A stretch of 64,000 nt of DNA from Dioscorea cayenensis subsp. rotundata (GCF_009730915.1 NC_052482.1:4489766-4553765); one strand, 5' to 3'. Shown: positions 1 through 11,559, counted from the stretch's first letter. Notes: a model not told the origin generated them from the letters alone. Made by a program: numbers and translations.

Positions 1-181
1 CCCTAATTTATATTTTTAAATAGTTAACTTTCACATATATTAAGATTGAAGCCTTACAAATATTAATGAAGAATCTTGTCAGGCATGTCTCTCTTGACTT
101 TTATTCGATCATAAATTTTTTTGTTATTGCAGTAGTGTATGGATTTAAATTATATGAGCATGCAAGTTTTATTTTATTAAT

Positions 182-491
182 TTATTTTGTAGTTGTAATG
201 GATCCATATATTGTAATGAAAGAAGTTGAAGATTTTTTTTGAAAATGTTTCAATGGAGGTTGTCTCGCACCTACTAGAAAGTGTTGCAGATGAGGTAGCA
301 TATGACTCCATTGAAAGTGTTGCCATAATGCATTAATTAGATTTAAGCAATGGTGTTGATGAAAAGAAAGTTCAGTTCGAACAAAAAGAAGAAAAAAAGA
401 AATTAATTTCAATCATTGATGTGAACAAGTTCACTGAGGATGACTATGAAGATGACAATGTAGAAGAAAAGAAGAGAAAAAAAAAGTGATA
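182..491 (+). pseudogene. Unrecognised coding-like remnant, acidic and lysine-rich
   Basis: From the ATG at about 199 the plus strand reads as protein-like sequence for about 100 codons, but only if a frame change inside a T-run near 232-240 is allowed. It ends in an acidic stretch followed by a lysine tract and tandem stops (about 440-490). I recognise no family. It lies about 2 kb upstream of the first TNPA-like exon of the CACTA element, so it may belong to that element's other gene or to an older insertion. Codon use is AT-rich like its surroundings. Treat it as a possible decayed exon, not as a gene. Confidence 0.2.
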
Positions 492-499
492 AGGAGTAT

Positions 500-1740
500 G
501 TTAAAGATTTATCTCCATAACTTCAATTGAATGTTTTGTATATTGGGTCTTTGGTAATTATCATAATATTTTAGTCGTGAAATATGTAATGATTGGCCCA
601 TTTCATTTTTAGAGATGATCTTTTATTTAATTTTCCATTCTATATCTTTTAACAACTTATTTTAGTTAAATTCTCTTTTATCCTTTCTCCTTGCATTTTT
701 CAATTATTGATTCCATATTCACACATCATCTCATAATTTCGAATAAACAAAAAAATTAAGCTTAATTAATTAATTAATTAATTAATTAATTAATTAAAAT
801 ATGAATATAAACATATAACAGTCCAAAACAAATTTTTTTTATTATAAACATAATAAGGTCACCATATATTTTTATTTTAAAAAATTGTTAATTTTATTAC
901 AATATTTTGATAAATAATTAACATAAATTTTAGTTTAATTAGGGTCATACCCAAATATAAACGGCTTCAAAATTGGGATAATCATTTATTTTAGGTAATT
1001 TAATAAATAATTAATATAATTTGTGCATAATAATTTACTTTAATTTTTTTAAATTGAATTATAGATAATTACTATAGATAATTATATTTATTTAAATATA
1101 TTATGTTATATTATATTATGTTATATAAGTAAACAATCGATTATATCCTTTTATTTAACCCTGATTTATGGTAATTATAAAAATTAATACGGTCAAATTT
1201 ACTAATGATCTAGAGATTATTATATATTTTAAAATTTTAATTTATCTAATTGATTTATGCTTATCATATTACTCAAATATTTCTATAAAAACAAATCTAG
1301 AAGAAAAACTCTATTATTCATACTATTCCTTTAAGAGTATTGGGTGTATACACATCGGCGGATTTTGCACTTGTTGAATTTCTAAGGTGATTTGAATTTA
1401 TTTCATATATTTTTATATATTCATGTAATTCATTTTTAATAGTTATATAATAGTTGATTAAATATCGAGTAATAAAAATTGTTTGCGTTAATTTGATATT
1501 TACCAAAATTGTTTTCAACATATGTCTAAATAATGCAAGTTTTCATATATTTTATTGACATAGGCACAAATTGATGTATTTTTAAAATGTTTAATCTGTA
1601 AACACTTCCCCTATTTTCCTCTCTTCCCTTTTAGTTCCTATACTTTCATTAACTATTAATAAAACAAATAAATAAAAACCAATATTAACTTATTAATAAT
1701 TAGTTAACTTCTGATTAGGTCCCTAGGAAATTTTTTTTTT
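500..1740. other. AT-rich sequence without a recognisable gene
   Basis: Very AT-rich DNA with short ORFs only. It includes a TTAA microsatellite and long A/T runs. I see no TIR, LTR or protein similarity. It is probably interior or flank of the CACTA element whose left end is not visible. Confidence 0.5.
762..797. repeat. (TTAA)n microsatellite
   Basis: About nine uninterrupted copies of the 4-bp unit TTAA/AATT. Confidence 0.9.
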
Positions 1741-1743
1741 TAT

Positions 1744-1935
1744 GTTAGTCCACAAAGAGGAGTTGCCGGAGATCTTTGCTTACCTCCTGGACACTGGCTG
1801 AGCGACTGATCGCCACATCTCACTGCTTCTTAGGTTCCGGGTCAGAGGATGTTGAGGGATTTCGAGAGGAAGTAGGGTAGGCTTCCAGCGGGGGTTAGGG
1901 TTCTGGTGGGGGAAGAGGGTGCCTGCGGGTTAATT
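1744..1935. other. GC-rich island of unknown origin
   Basis: About 190 bp of strikingly GC-richer sequence between AT-rich flanks. Short coding-like frames are present but contain stops, and I recognise no protein. It could be a captured exon fragment or part of an old repeat. Confidence 0.35.
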
Positions 1936-2498
1936 GTTATAGGAATATTTGCTATTTTCTTTGCTTTTTGCATTAAAATTTTAGTTTGGTGTTTTTAGGA
2001 AGATATTTGTAAAGTTTTTCTTTAAATTTGATTTTTCTCTTAAAAAAATTCTAGCTTGCCCTTATTCTATAGCCTTATTAATGATCTCAAATTTTTTGCA
2101 TTACGCACCATATATTCAGCTTTTTTTTTATGTCTTGAATGGCCAATTCCACAACTTTAAACTTTGTTTTCTTTCCTTCCTCTTTGATATGGTTATATAC
2201 CTTTACGCAAAGAAAAAAACACTTGATTATTGTTAAGAAATTTTATAATAACAACATCTTCATTTTAGCTTTATTAGGCACCTAACATGTTTTGACAAAG
2301 CAAAACATATTGTACACCCTTGTTATGTGCACCATTTTGTTGACCATTATAATGAAAACAAATAATATCTATTCTAATACTCATGTATGTTTGTTGATTT
2401 GTACTACATTCAGGTTATTATTGATTTCAATTGATTATTTTTTAAATAGATAGAATATTTATAATTGTATATTTTACTATTTTCTCTATTTTTAAAGA

Positions 2499-2990
2499 TG
2501 ACAACAGAAAATGAGGTAAGAAAAGGACAACTATAGAGCAAGTTCAATCCAGTAACACTCATAACCATCAAGTTCAGATAACTAATGATCAAGTGGTGCA
2601 ACCATCAATTGAATCACATCAAAACCATCAAATAGAATCATCACAAGAAGATTTTGAAGATTCACTTGGTAAAAATTCTAGTATGTTTTTATAAACTGAG
2701 TTAACTAGCTTATTTTAGACTTTTAATATTCAAGTGAAAATATTTATATTTTTTTATTGATGTAAAGTACAAGGGCCAACTAGGTGTTTGGGACTTGAAA
2801 AACTCATAAAAGGAAAAAATAAATTGGCAATAGACATAGCAATAGGTAAGGGGAGACCTACTTCATAAATTCAGTCAGCTAAGTTATCTTTTGAACTTGT
2901 AGTGATTTCTCGATAATTCATCCCCGTGCTAACAAAACGGAAAGGTTTGAAAAATGAAGATAAATTTCATACCTTGGAAAGCCTTAGTAT
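2499..2990 (+). pseudogene. TNPA-like (Transposase_24, En/Spm) 5' exons
   Basis: The exon at about 2510-2690 encodes a Gln/His/Ser-rich N-terminal segment. The exon from about 2766 encodes a diagnostic segment, GPTRCLGLEK then KGKNKLAIDI then GKGRPTS, followed by KLSFELVVISR. This is the N-terminal signature of plant Ptta/En/Spm TNPA-type proteins, which bind subterminal repeats of CACTA elements. In-frame stops (after GRPTS and after VVISR) show decay. The remaining exons resume at 10264, after the nested insertion that occupies the intervening intron. Confidence 0.7.
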
Positions 2991-3001
2991 AAGTGATTAT
3001 T

Positions 3002-3006
3002 ATTTA
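3002..3006. repeat. Target-site duplication ATTTA (left copy)
   Basis: Matches 10204-10208 across the solo LTR. This is the expected 5-bp duplication of LTR-retrotransposon integrase. Confidence 0.8.
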
Positions 3007-3154
3007 TGATAAGTGCTTGTTGTTTATATAAAAATTTTGCATGTCCTAATTCAAATCAAATTAAAATTTTAAAACCACATGTGACCCAATCATAATCAAA
3101 TTAGGACAACATGTGGATAAGATAAATAAATTTCATAATATTTGAATATATTCA

Positions 3155-3660
3155 AGATCACCAAAGAATACATATCTTGAGGTGATCTAAATATTACAAA
3201 TTCCAAGATCAGCCAAGAGCACCGATCTCGAGGCGATCTAAATATTCAAATCTCCGGATAAGCCAAGAGCACCGATCTCGAGGCGATCCAAAATACACAA
3301 ATATCAAAATATATCAAGATTAGCTAAGAGCTCCAATCTCGAGGCGATCCAAAATACTTAAATATCAAGATTAGCCAAGAGCACCGATCTCAAGGCGATC
3401 TAAATATTCAAATCTCCGGATAAGCCAAGAGCACCGATCTCCAGGCGATCCAAAATACTCAAATATCAAGATCTGCCAAGAGCACCGATCTCCAGGCGAT
3501 CTAAATATTTAAATCTACGGATAAACCAAGAACACTGATCTCGAGGCAACTAAAGAAATATTCAAATATCCGAATCAGCTAAGAACACAAATTTCAAGGC
3601 GATTCAAAATATCCAAAATTTTAAGATTAGCCAAGAGCACCAATCTCGAGGTGATCTTAA
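3155..3660. repeat. Tandem array, about 10 copies of a 51-bp unit
   Basis: The motif GCCAAGAGCACCGATCTC with GAGGCGATC recurs at 3159, 3212, 3262, 3322, 3373, 3423, 3474, 3524, 3577 and 3629, spacing 50-61 bp. Later copies are more degenerate. Such arrays are common in U3 regions of large plant LTRs. Confidence 0.9.
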
Positions 3661-3689
3661 TCCCAAAATACAAATCACGAGACAAACAT

Positions 3690-4131
3690 ATATATATAAT
3701 AAATATAATAAATTAAAATAAGAAAAATAAAATAAAATTAATTAAAATATATATATATATATATAAATTATATATATATAAAATTATTAATAAGATATAT
3801 ATTAATAAAATTATTTTATTTTAAATGGTGAGATAAAAGATAAAACAAAACAAATCAAATAAATCAAATATATATAATAAAATAAACCAAATTAGATAAA
3901 TATATATATATATATATAAAATCTGATAGTATATATATAAATCGAATAAAATAATAAAATAATAATAATCATAAAATAATAAAATAAAATGAAACAATCA
4001 AATCGGATAAATATATGTATATATATAATAAAAAAATCAATCAAATCAGATAAATAATGATGATAATAATGATAATAAAAATAATAACTACAATGATATT
4101 AATCAAATCTAAAATAATAATAATAATATCA

Positions 4132-4166
<35 letters not shown>

Positions 4167-4290
4167 GAAAACGATAATAATAATAAATAATAACAATAAA
4201 ATGAAATAAATAATAATACACATACATATATGTATATATATATATAATAAAATTTTAAAATAAAATATATATATATATATATTTATATAT
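3690..4290. repeat. AT microsatellite tract
   Basis: Interspersed (TA)n, (ATA)n and (ATAATA)n runs with almost no G or C. No gene is supported here. Confidence 0.85.
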
Positions 4291-4430
4291 CTAATATGTT
4301 TGGTCGTACGTGGTCACGGGATGAGAAAAAATCTCCGTCACCAATCGTGATAACTGGCCACGGTCGTCCACGACAAGGGCCACGATCAAAGAAACCACCT
4401 CACGATCTTCACAACTGACACCGGCCTGGC

Positions 4431-4440
4431 CTTTATAAAA
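4431..4440 (+). promoter_or_regulatory. TATA box, CTTTATAAAA
   Basis: A canonical plant TATA element at the end of a GC-richer stretch. It is followed by purine-rich, leader-like sequence and sits upstream of the captured gene fragments. It is probably the promoter of the 5.4-kb insertion. Confidence 0.45.
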
Positions 4441-4470
4441 GGACGGAGAGGGAGATGAAAAAGGAGGAGG

Positions 4471-4616
4471 AGGACGAAAGAGAGGCTGGTTTCTCTGCAA
4501 AAGGATACTCATATAAAAAAGAAAATAGAAGACGACGAGGAGGAGGACGAAAGAGAGGCTGGTTTCTTTGCAAAAGGATACTCATATAAAAAAGAAAATA
4601 GAAGACGATGAGGAGG
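4471..4616. repeat. Tandem duplication, 2 x 73 bp
   Basis: 4471-4543 and 4544-4616 are almost identical, starting AGGACGAAAGAGAGGCTGG, with about two differences. It lies in purine-rich sequence downstream of the TATA box. Confidence 0.9.
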
Positions 4617-4877
4617 GAGCCAAAGAAGAAGAAAACATGGGACCGAGAAAAGGTCAGCCGAATCTAGAGAGAAGAAGGAGGACCGACGAGAGAAATGAGA
4701 AGATAGAAGGAGGAGGGAAAACCAACGAGAAAGGAACGTGAAGAGAGGAGAAGAAGTAGCTCATCATTTCCTCTCACTACTAACGTCGTTGTTGTTGCCC
4801 CTGCCTACCTTCGGTGCTGCCATTGTTGTTTGCCGCATGCCTTCAGTGCTGTTGTCCTCAACACCACTACTTATGCC

Positions 4878-5422
4878 CGTAAGCTTCCTCGTACTCACCT
4901 CAGCAAACACGCGATGGAGCGGAAGTCTTGAAGCAAGTTCGGGGATGCCGCCCATGAAGACGCTGGAAGCTGCCTTACCATGGTTCTACAGAGGAGATCC
5001 TCCCTAAGTGACCAAGTCTCCAGGTAGTCAACCTGAATAAGTAAAGGTTGCCAGTGATACATTAGCTGTTATGAGAAAAGCAGGTGCTATCATTATGGTA
5101 TGCTGGACATGTGACCGAAAGGGTGATCACTGGACATCAAAGTGCCCATATAAAGATCTGGCTCCATAGGTTGATGCCTTTGTTGACAACCTTCCAAAAG
5201 AAACCTTAGCTTCATCAGGTGCTGACAAGGATGCAGGTGGTGCATATGTGCCGCCCAACATGCATGAGAGCAGGTGCTGAGCGATCTAAAACTGAAATGA
5301 GACGTCGAAATGATGAGAACTCAGTCCAAGTTACAAATTATTCAGAAGATACCCGAGAACCTGACCTTCTTAAACTTTTCTGTGTTTTCGGCCCTGTTAC
5401 CCATGTCTATGTTGTTACGTGA
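4878..5422 (+). pseudogene. EIF3G: Captured fragment of eIF3 subunit G
   Basis: In shifting frames this reads as plant translation initiation factor 3 subunit G. A segment with HLSKHAMERKS then KFGDAAHEDAGS (about 4890-4960) is followed by the conserved zinc knuckle MVCWTCDRKGDHWTSKCPYK (about 5095-5150), then AYVPPNMH, then MRRRNDENSVQVTNYSEDT and REPDLLKLF at the start of the C-terminal RRM (about 5295-5390). Stops at about 4935 and 5167 and a frameshift near 5265 destroy it. Homology runs across about 180 codons without an obvious intron, which favours an RNA-mediated copy. It lies inside the 5.4-kb insertion, directly before a PABP fragment. Confidence 0.85.
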
Positions 5423-5840
5423 TCCTGTTGATGTAACAAAAGCTATGGATGTCATTTGGTTAGACAATCTTGTTGATGAAACAAAAGCCATGAAAATTCT
5501 GAATGTAAGTTAAAAGGTTATGGGTTTATTCAATATGAAGAAGAGGAGGCAACCCAAAATGCAATAGAGAGGCTTTTAATGACATGCTTTTGAATGATCA
5601 GAAAGTTATGTTGACCATTCTTTGGAAAACAGTAATGAGAGGGTGTTGTGAACATGGGAAAGTTTAATAAGACATCTGTAAATAATTTCTCATAATATAC
5701 TTCAGAAGATGATCTTAAAATGATGGAGAGAGATGGAAGATCCAAGTGCTTTAGATTTATCAATTTTAGATAACCCTGATGATGTTGTGCAAGTTGTGTA
5801 GGAATTTAATGGGAAGAAATGGTTCATCGGATCCTAAGAT
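5423..5840 (+). pseudogene. Captured fragment of poly(A)-binding protein (RRM1-RRM3 pieces)
   Basis: The segment CKLKGYGFIQYEEEEATQNA (about 5504-5563) matches the RNP1 region of PABP RRM2. It is followed by the equivalent of the inter-RRM linker with LLNDQKV. Then KFNKTSVNN, SEDDLK and RDGRSKCFRFINF (about 5660-5765) match RRM3, with an internal deletion between them. The preceding DPVDVTKAMDVI (about 5423-5460) resembles the end of RRM1 and is locally duplicated. Many stops and frameshifts are present. PABP binds mRNA poly(A) tails; this piece cannot. Its direct junction to the eIF3g fragment suggests capture of two host transcripts by one element. Confidence 0.7.
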
Positions 5841-7600
5841 ACTGCCCATGATGACACTGTTAATACAACAAAGACATTATGTAACCAAGACTACGGAAAT
5901 TTGAACTAGCAATTATAACGAAAGAAATATTGATGTGATCAGTTTCAAAGAAGTGAACCAAAAGAAACAACGCACAACTCATTATGTCTATGATTGCATA
6001 AGAAGTCTCTCCAGGATATAAAGGAAGCCCCATATTATATAGTTATGTTTGGACTTCAAAAGCCCACAAAACAGATAAATAGGCCTTGGACGAATATATA
6101 TATATATATAAGGTCTTTAAATCAGTATATATATATACATATAAATATATATTTCTAAATATATATTTCTATTGTTGATTTTAGTTTAGCATCAAAGTCG
6201 CATTTGGCCATTTCAAATGGTGGGATATCCCATAAAATTTGACTCATCTTCTTTCATATTCAAAGGTGTTGTTCAATAGAAAAGTCTTTCCTTAAGACTA
6301 AACCTGTACATGATTGCAAGATGGGCCCAAAAGTGAATTCCTAGAACACTCTAACTAAAACCAAGGACCCAATAAACAATGCAGAACTATTTTAATCAAT
6401 ACTGGGTTGTATCAAATCTCATTCTATCATATGCAAGAAGTTGATGATGGTTCTCAATGAAACTTTGGAGTTTGAAATATTTCCCAACCCAACGGACTTG
6501 TTGTTCCGGGCCCAAAATTTCATACTCATGAATTCCCAATCAATGAATGGAGAAATAAAATGAAGGTCATTAAGCATAGCAAATGGCTGGCTTTCTTTCG
6601 CAATCCTCTCACGTAGTATAAGGGAGTCTTTAAGAACAATATACCTGGTTGAGGAATCATAAAAAACTCCACGTGAGATTCTCTCTCTTGTCGAAAGAAA
6701 TTCATTTTAAAAAAAAATGAATAATATATATGTCTGTGTTTCTCTCAATTATATATATATATATATATTATATGATAACATTACAAGTTTTGTAGTTAAA
6801 TATATGCATTACATGCATGCATGCAAGCATGTACATGCCCAACCAAACACTTTAGTGGATGTCTCCCTCACAATCAAGACACCTATGGATTCAAAAAAAT
6901 AAAAATAAAAAATAATAAATAATAAAAAATATAAAAATAAAATATTGGGATTTGACACTACATGCATACGTGCATGATTCAATAAAAAAAATCAAAAGGC
7001 TTGGGATCCCACCATGACAGAGATCCACATAAAAATGACTGAATATTAAGCCAAAAAAAAAAAATGCAATGTAATGGCATGCATGCACATATATTTACTC
7101 ATGTGTATCATTAGTTAAAATGAAGAATTCTCAATAGGATGGGTCCACCATTCACATGGGATTATTTATATATATATAAACATCCCCAGAGCAACATGCT
7201 ATATTGATTAAAGGATGATGGATGGACATGGTATGATCCTGTCTCTTATAAATTGAATGGAAATCTTGAAGTGGCAAAACAATGTCAAAAGTGGGTCCCA
7301 CTATGAAAAATCGCATGAATGATGTGTCTAATAAAAATTTTATAAGAATTAAATCCAGGCATTCTTCAGGGCATGCAACCAGCCTTTTATATATGTACAT
7401 ATACATTTATATATATATATATGTATGTCCGAAAGTTCAAAGCAATAACAAAATCACTTATTCTGAAAAAAAGACAAGAATGCTTATCTCGAGTCAAGTC
7501 GGCAATGAGACACGCAAGACTACAACGAGGCATATGCAGCGACATGTGACAAAACAAAAAAAAAATTAAAACTAAAGCAGTCAACTCAAGATTCAAGATA
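5840..7600. other. Interior of the 5.4-kb insertion, no recognisable gene
   Basis: AT-rich sequence with (TA)n runs (about 6095-6160, 6750-6768, 7165-7180, 7408-7425) and a segment rich in GCATGC. Only short, unconvincing frames are present. No protein family is recognised. Confidence 0.5.
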
Positions 7601-7609
7601 TGAAAAGAG

Positions 7610-8010
7610 TTAAGACTCGAAAAATCCATATAAATCGACAATTGGATTCAGCAAGGTCAAGACATCATAAGTCGAAGACCCAAAGAGTTCACAAGTCAAA
7701 ATATAAATCGACAATTGAACCCATTGGTCTTAAGACATCAGAAGTCAAAGATCCAAAGAGTTCACAAGTCAAGATACAAATAGACAATTGAACCCAATGG
7801 TCTCAAGACATCAGAAGTCAAAGACCTAAAGAGTTTCACAAGTCAAAATATAAATCGACAATTGAACTCAGCAGTCTCAAGACATCAAAAGTCGAAGACC
7901 TAAAGAGTTTCAAAAGTCAATATTCAAAATCCATATAAATCGATAATTGGATTCAGCAGTGTCAAGACATCATAAGTCAAAGACCCAAAGAGTTTCACAA
8001 GTCAAGAATT
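7610..8010. repeat. Tandem array, about 5 copies of a 73-bp unit
   Basis: The landmark CGACAATTG recurs at 7636, 7709, 7782, 7856 and 7941, and the units share GTCAAAGACCCAAAGAGTT. The array lies near the 3' end of the 5.4-kb insertion, unlike the 51-bp array near its 5' end. Confidence 0.9.
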
Positions 8011-10263
8011 GAAGGAAGCTTCATAAGCACAAAGCCGAAGCCTATGGAAAGTCAAAATCAAGTTTATAATTCATCAACATATAGAATCTAGAACTGGAAA
8101 TACAAATCAAATCAAAAGATGCAAAAATTCCCAAGACACAAGTTCATAAGTTCAGATGATTTCAAATTTCTTGTATTTTCGATGAAATCAATGAAATAAA
8201 TGAAATTGATTGTCACAACTTATTTCATTGTTCACACTTATTTCGTAATCGGAGGTTCCTGCGACAATGTCCAGGGTAATTAACATTAAGGACTTGCCCC
8301 TAATCGAAGTCATGAACCCATAATCTTTTGAAGTCATAAAAAGTTAAATTTGATTTGTGATCCATTTATTTTAACCGGTCTAACCATAATAAGAGGCCGG
8401 GTGAGAAAAAAGGAGTCCACACTTGTGTATTAGTAATATGAAGTATTCTTTTCTTACAATGAGCATTACTTTTTTTAGATTTTATCGTTAATACATGTGT
8501 TTTTGTGTTCTTTTTCGCATATAGGGTTGTAAAGCCAAATAGAGAAGAAAGAAGCCAAAGTAGATTACGAATGGATTATGTTGATGGAATCTTGAAGTGA
8601 ATAGACGAGAAGACACAAGTTGTGCCCAAAGACATATGAGTGTGTGCCAACTTCCATTATGCTCGATGGAATATGAAAATTGGAGGGGACAAAGGCAATC
8701 ACATTCAAGTGTTCTGACTTGTGCAAGGCTAGCAAGATTCCTGTCAAATGTGCTTTATTTGAATATGCAAAGCGATCTACGGCATAGACGTGTGCCCATT
8801 TATGTTGCCTCGATGAAGAGTGTGGATTCATGAGTGTTTTTGGTAGGTACTATAGCAATTTACTGTAGTAATTACTATTCATAGGCCGCTGAAAACCAAA
8901 TTTCTGCAAATTCACACGCCCGTGTGGATGCCTGATTCCAGCCCTATTTAAGTCACGATTTAAGCCCGATTTCAAGATCCTTTTTCCATCTTTTCTCCAT
9001 CTTTTCCCCAACTTTGGAGAGGCTTGCTGCTAGGGTTTAGAGGGGCTTTGGCAAGGTTTTTGGAGTGGTTCTACGGCCTCCAACAGTACGTTCCTTTGGA
9101 AGAGAGTTATTGGGGGAGCTTTCGTTGGCACCGATCCGGCGAGGTGTGCCCTATGCTTGACAAGGGAACCTTTGAAGAGGATGAGACTACTCCACAAGAA
9201 CATCGACACAAATACCAAGAGGGTTTTACTTATGAATTGCATGTTTTTACTTTCGATTTCATTATTGATTGTATCTTTCTCCATGGAGAGCTAAACCCCT
9301 AGAGGGTACTTAGACTTGTAAACCCTAGGATGTTATTGTTTCATTGACCTTTTATTATGTTTCTTTAATTGAGTTCTAACCTTGAGTGCTTGTTGAATGA
9401 TTTCTTCCTTAGAGTGACACTAGGGTTAAGAGTCTACATTGGTAATTCTTGTGAGTGAGTGAGAAACCATGAGGGTTAGACAAAGTAAGATTGGAGAATG
9501 TCGAGAGGGTGAGTCGAGAGGTAGCGGAACGTCCTCTTTCCCCTTCGGTGTGATTTGTCCTACCTTCGTGTTCCAAGGGTTCTTTGCGGTCACAATAGAG
9601 TGAAGTGCTAAGAGAGGAACTCCACTGGGGCTTAGTTGCGCCAGCAATAGAGTGTAGCATAGAAGTAATCCTTAGTGATGGGGCTTAATTATGACTAGGG
9701 ATCCTTCGCCTGGACCAAAGAGTTAGACCTATATTAGGGAATGGGGTTTATCACTTGGAATCCTTAGAGGTTCTTGCAACTGTACACAGTGTGAGGTGTT
9801 GAGAATGAGTGATTTCTCTGCCGAGGCGTAGTATAGAGTTAGTCATGGCTGACCTTAGCTTTGGGACTGTGTATTTTAGGATTTCCATGACTAATTAAGC
9901 ATCAGTCAGGAACTTAATAGTTGGCCTTGCACTTGAAGCAATAGTCCTAGGGGAGCAATGTCGGGTCCCCCACTTTCTATTGATTTTCTTTCCTCTCATT
10001 TTATTGCACCTCTCGTTCTTACTTTCTTTATTTCTTTGCATATTGATTTTGTTCACACTACTATCGATTCATCTTCACTTTAATTAAGTAGCAATCTTTG
10101 TATTTCTGATTACTATTCCCTGTGGATTCGACTACCCACTAACTAGGGTATTATTACTTCAACAAACTCGTGCACTTGCGAGTCACATACAAGGGGTGTG
10201 TCAATTTATTATTTTTTAATAATAAAATCTTACATTCAAATCTAATTATTTTTTTCATTTCTT

Positions 10264-11500
10264 AGACAAAGTTTGAAATGAAATCGGATGATGACTACGT
10301 CAAGAAATTAGTAATGTCCATCCTATCAAAGTTTTCCAGAAACCAACGTTTTAGATTGCATCATCACTATAAAGTTTTACAAATGATGAAACGGCACGCC
10401 AAAGTAATCCTCCAAAGTTCCAATTGACGCAAGAAAACTGGGAAGATCTCTGTAATTTATTTAGTGATCCTAATTACAAGGTATTGTTTCTTATCCATTT
10501 ACTAATTAATTTACACCATATGATTTTTTATTTTTTTACTAAAAAAGTTTTTTTTAATGTAAAATTATGATGAAGTAAACAATAATGGTTTTGATTTTTT
10601 TTAATAATTATGTATATCATGACTATATTTGTTTTTTCATTCATTAGAAAATAAAAAAGAGGTGTGAAATCAACCAAAGGGCTAGACAAGCAGTAAAGTT
10701 TACTCATAATCAAGGATCGACGGCACTTGTTGTAATCCGTTTTGCTTTGGTAAATTATTATTGTTTTTGTACATTATTTAACTGTCAGTTTTTGTTTGAA
10801 TGATTAATTCTATGTAATAATTAATGTTTATTAATTTTTGAAGTATATAGCGTAAGGATGATGAAGAACCAAATAGGATGGATTTTTTTCAAGTCGACTC
10901 ACTATTCAGAGTGTAAAGGATGGTCAACATCTGAGGCTTAAATAGCTTAACTAAGATCTTTCACAGGAAGAATTTAATTTTTTAATAAGATTGCTTGTTA
11001 GTTAATATTTTTTTTTAATTTTTAGAAAATGATGGAGGATAAATTAGCAATACTTGGCGAAGAAGGATCACAACCAGAAAACATTGATGCAATAGTTGAT
11101 GAAGTACTTGGTACTGCCTCAAGATATATTAAAGGACTTGGATATGGACCTAAGCCTATTGAAAAAGTCTCAAATATAAGCTTTGCTAAGTTAAAATAAA
11201 CTCTTACAGAGATACAAGATGAGCTCCAACAATATAAGTCAAATTATGAAGTGATTCGAAATCAAATGCAAGCTATGACTCAAGCTTTATTAGCTGTTGG
11301 AATCCAAGTGCCCATTCCTCAATTTTCAAGTATATGCATAATTAAACTTCCTTGTCTACTTTAAAGTTCAACTTTTTTAAATTTACCCTTGTTATGAATT
11401 AATATTAACATTGTTTAAAAAATATTGATTTAAGGTCATAATGAGACAAGCTCTGATTTGACAGAAGTACCATCAACACATGAGTTAAATTAAGAGTTCG
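10264..11500 (+). pseudogene. TNPA-like (Transposase_24, En/Spm) 3' exons
   Basis: A good 3' splice site (TTTCTTAG) precedes an exon encoding KFEMKSDDDYVKKLVMSIL then FRLHHHYKVLQ (10264-10390). A frameshift leads into ENWEDLCNLFSDPNYK (about 10430-10480). A later exon has KKRCEINQRARQ then KFTHNQGSTA (10650-10720), another RKDDEEPNRMDFFQVDS (about 10855-10905), and a last one MMEDKLAILGEEGSQPEN then VLGTASRYIKGLGYGPKP (11030-11160), followed by a coiled-coil-like segment to about 11330. The order matches plant En/Spm TNPA proteins. An in-frame stop near 11198 and the frameshift mark decay. Confidence 0.75.
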
Positions 11501-11559
11501 AATGGATGCTATGGAAAATTATGATGTATTATATGCATCTTTAAAAGCTCTAAGTTTTT

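Larger units (their letters stand above)
3021..8421 (+). mobile_element. 5.4-kb TG...CA insertion, solo-LTR-like, carrying host gene fragments
   Basis: Begins TGTTTATATA and ends GTCCACA, flanked by a 5-bp duplication CTTGT (3016-3020 and 8422-8426). The TG...CA ends and 5-bp duplication are those of an LTR retrotransposon. I find no second LTR copy, primer-binding site, gag or pol inside, so it is either one very long solo LTR, as in Tat/Ogre-type elements, or a non-coding LARD-like unit with diverged LTRs. Contents in order: a 51-bp tandem array (3155-3660), AT microsatellites (3690-4290), a TATA box (4431), a 73-bp duplication (4471-4616), an eIF3g fragment, a PABP fragment, and a 73-bp tandem array (7610-8010). 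Orientation is assumed from the gene fragments and the TATA box. Confidence 0.65.
3007..10203 (+). mobile_element. Solo LTR of the R1 gypsy family, split by a 5.4-kb insertion
   Basis: The first 14 bp (3007-3020) begin TGATAAGTGCTTGT, identical to the start of the R1 LTR. The LTR resumes at 8422 and ends in GTGTCA at 10203. Removing the insertion leaves about 1.79 kb, close to the 1.87-kb R1 LTR. A 5-bp target duplication ATTTA flanks it at 3002-3006 and 10204-10208. It contains the R1-type U3 features: TATAGCA/TGTAGTA motifs near 8850-8875, a CACACGCCCGTG palindrome half near 8917-8930, and a CTATTTAAG TATA-like box near 8944. No internal region follows, so it is a recombined solo LTR sitting in the CACTA intron. 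Confidence 0.85.

Noticed and set aside
3155..3660. CRISPR array suggested by regularly spaced repeats
   Set aside because: Units are degenerate tandem copies with no unique spacers, in plant nuclear DNA.
4738..5007. An 89-codon frame starting MKRGEEVAHH as a gene
   Set aside because: From about 4878 the eIF3g homology is in another frame, so this frame is not the coding one.
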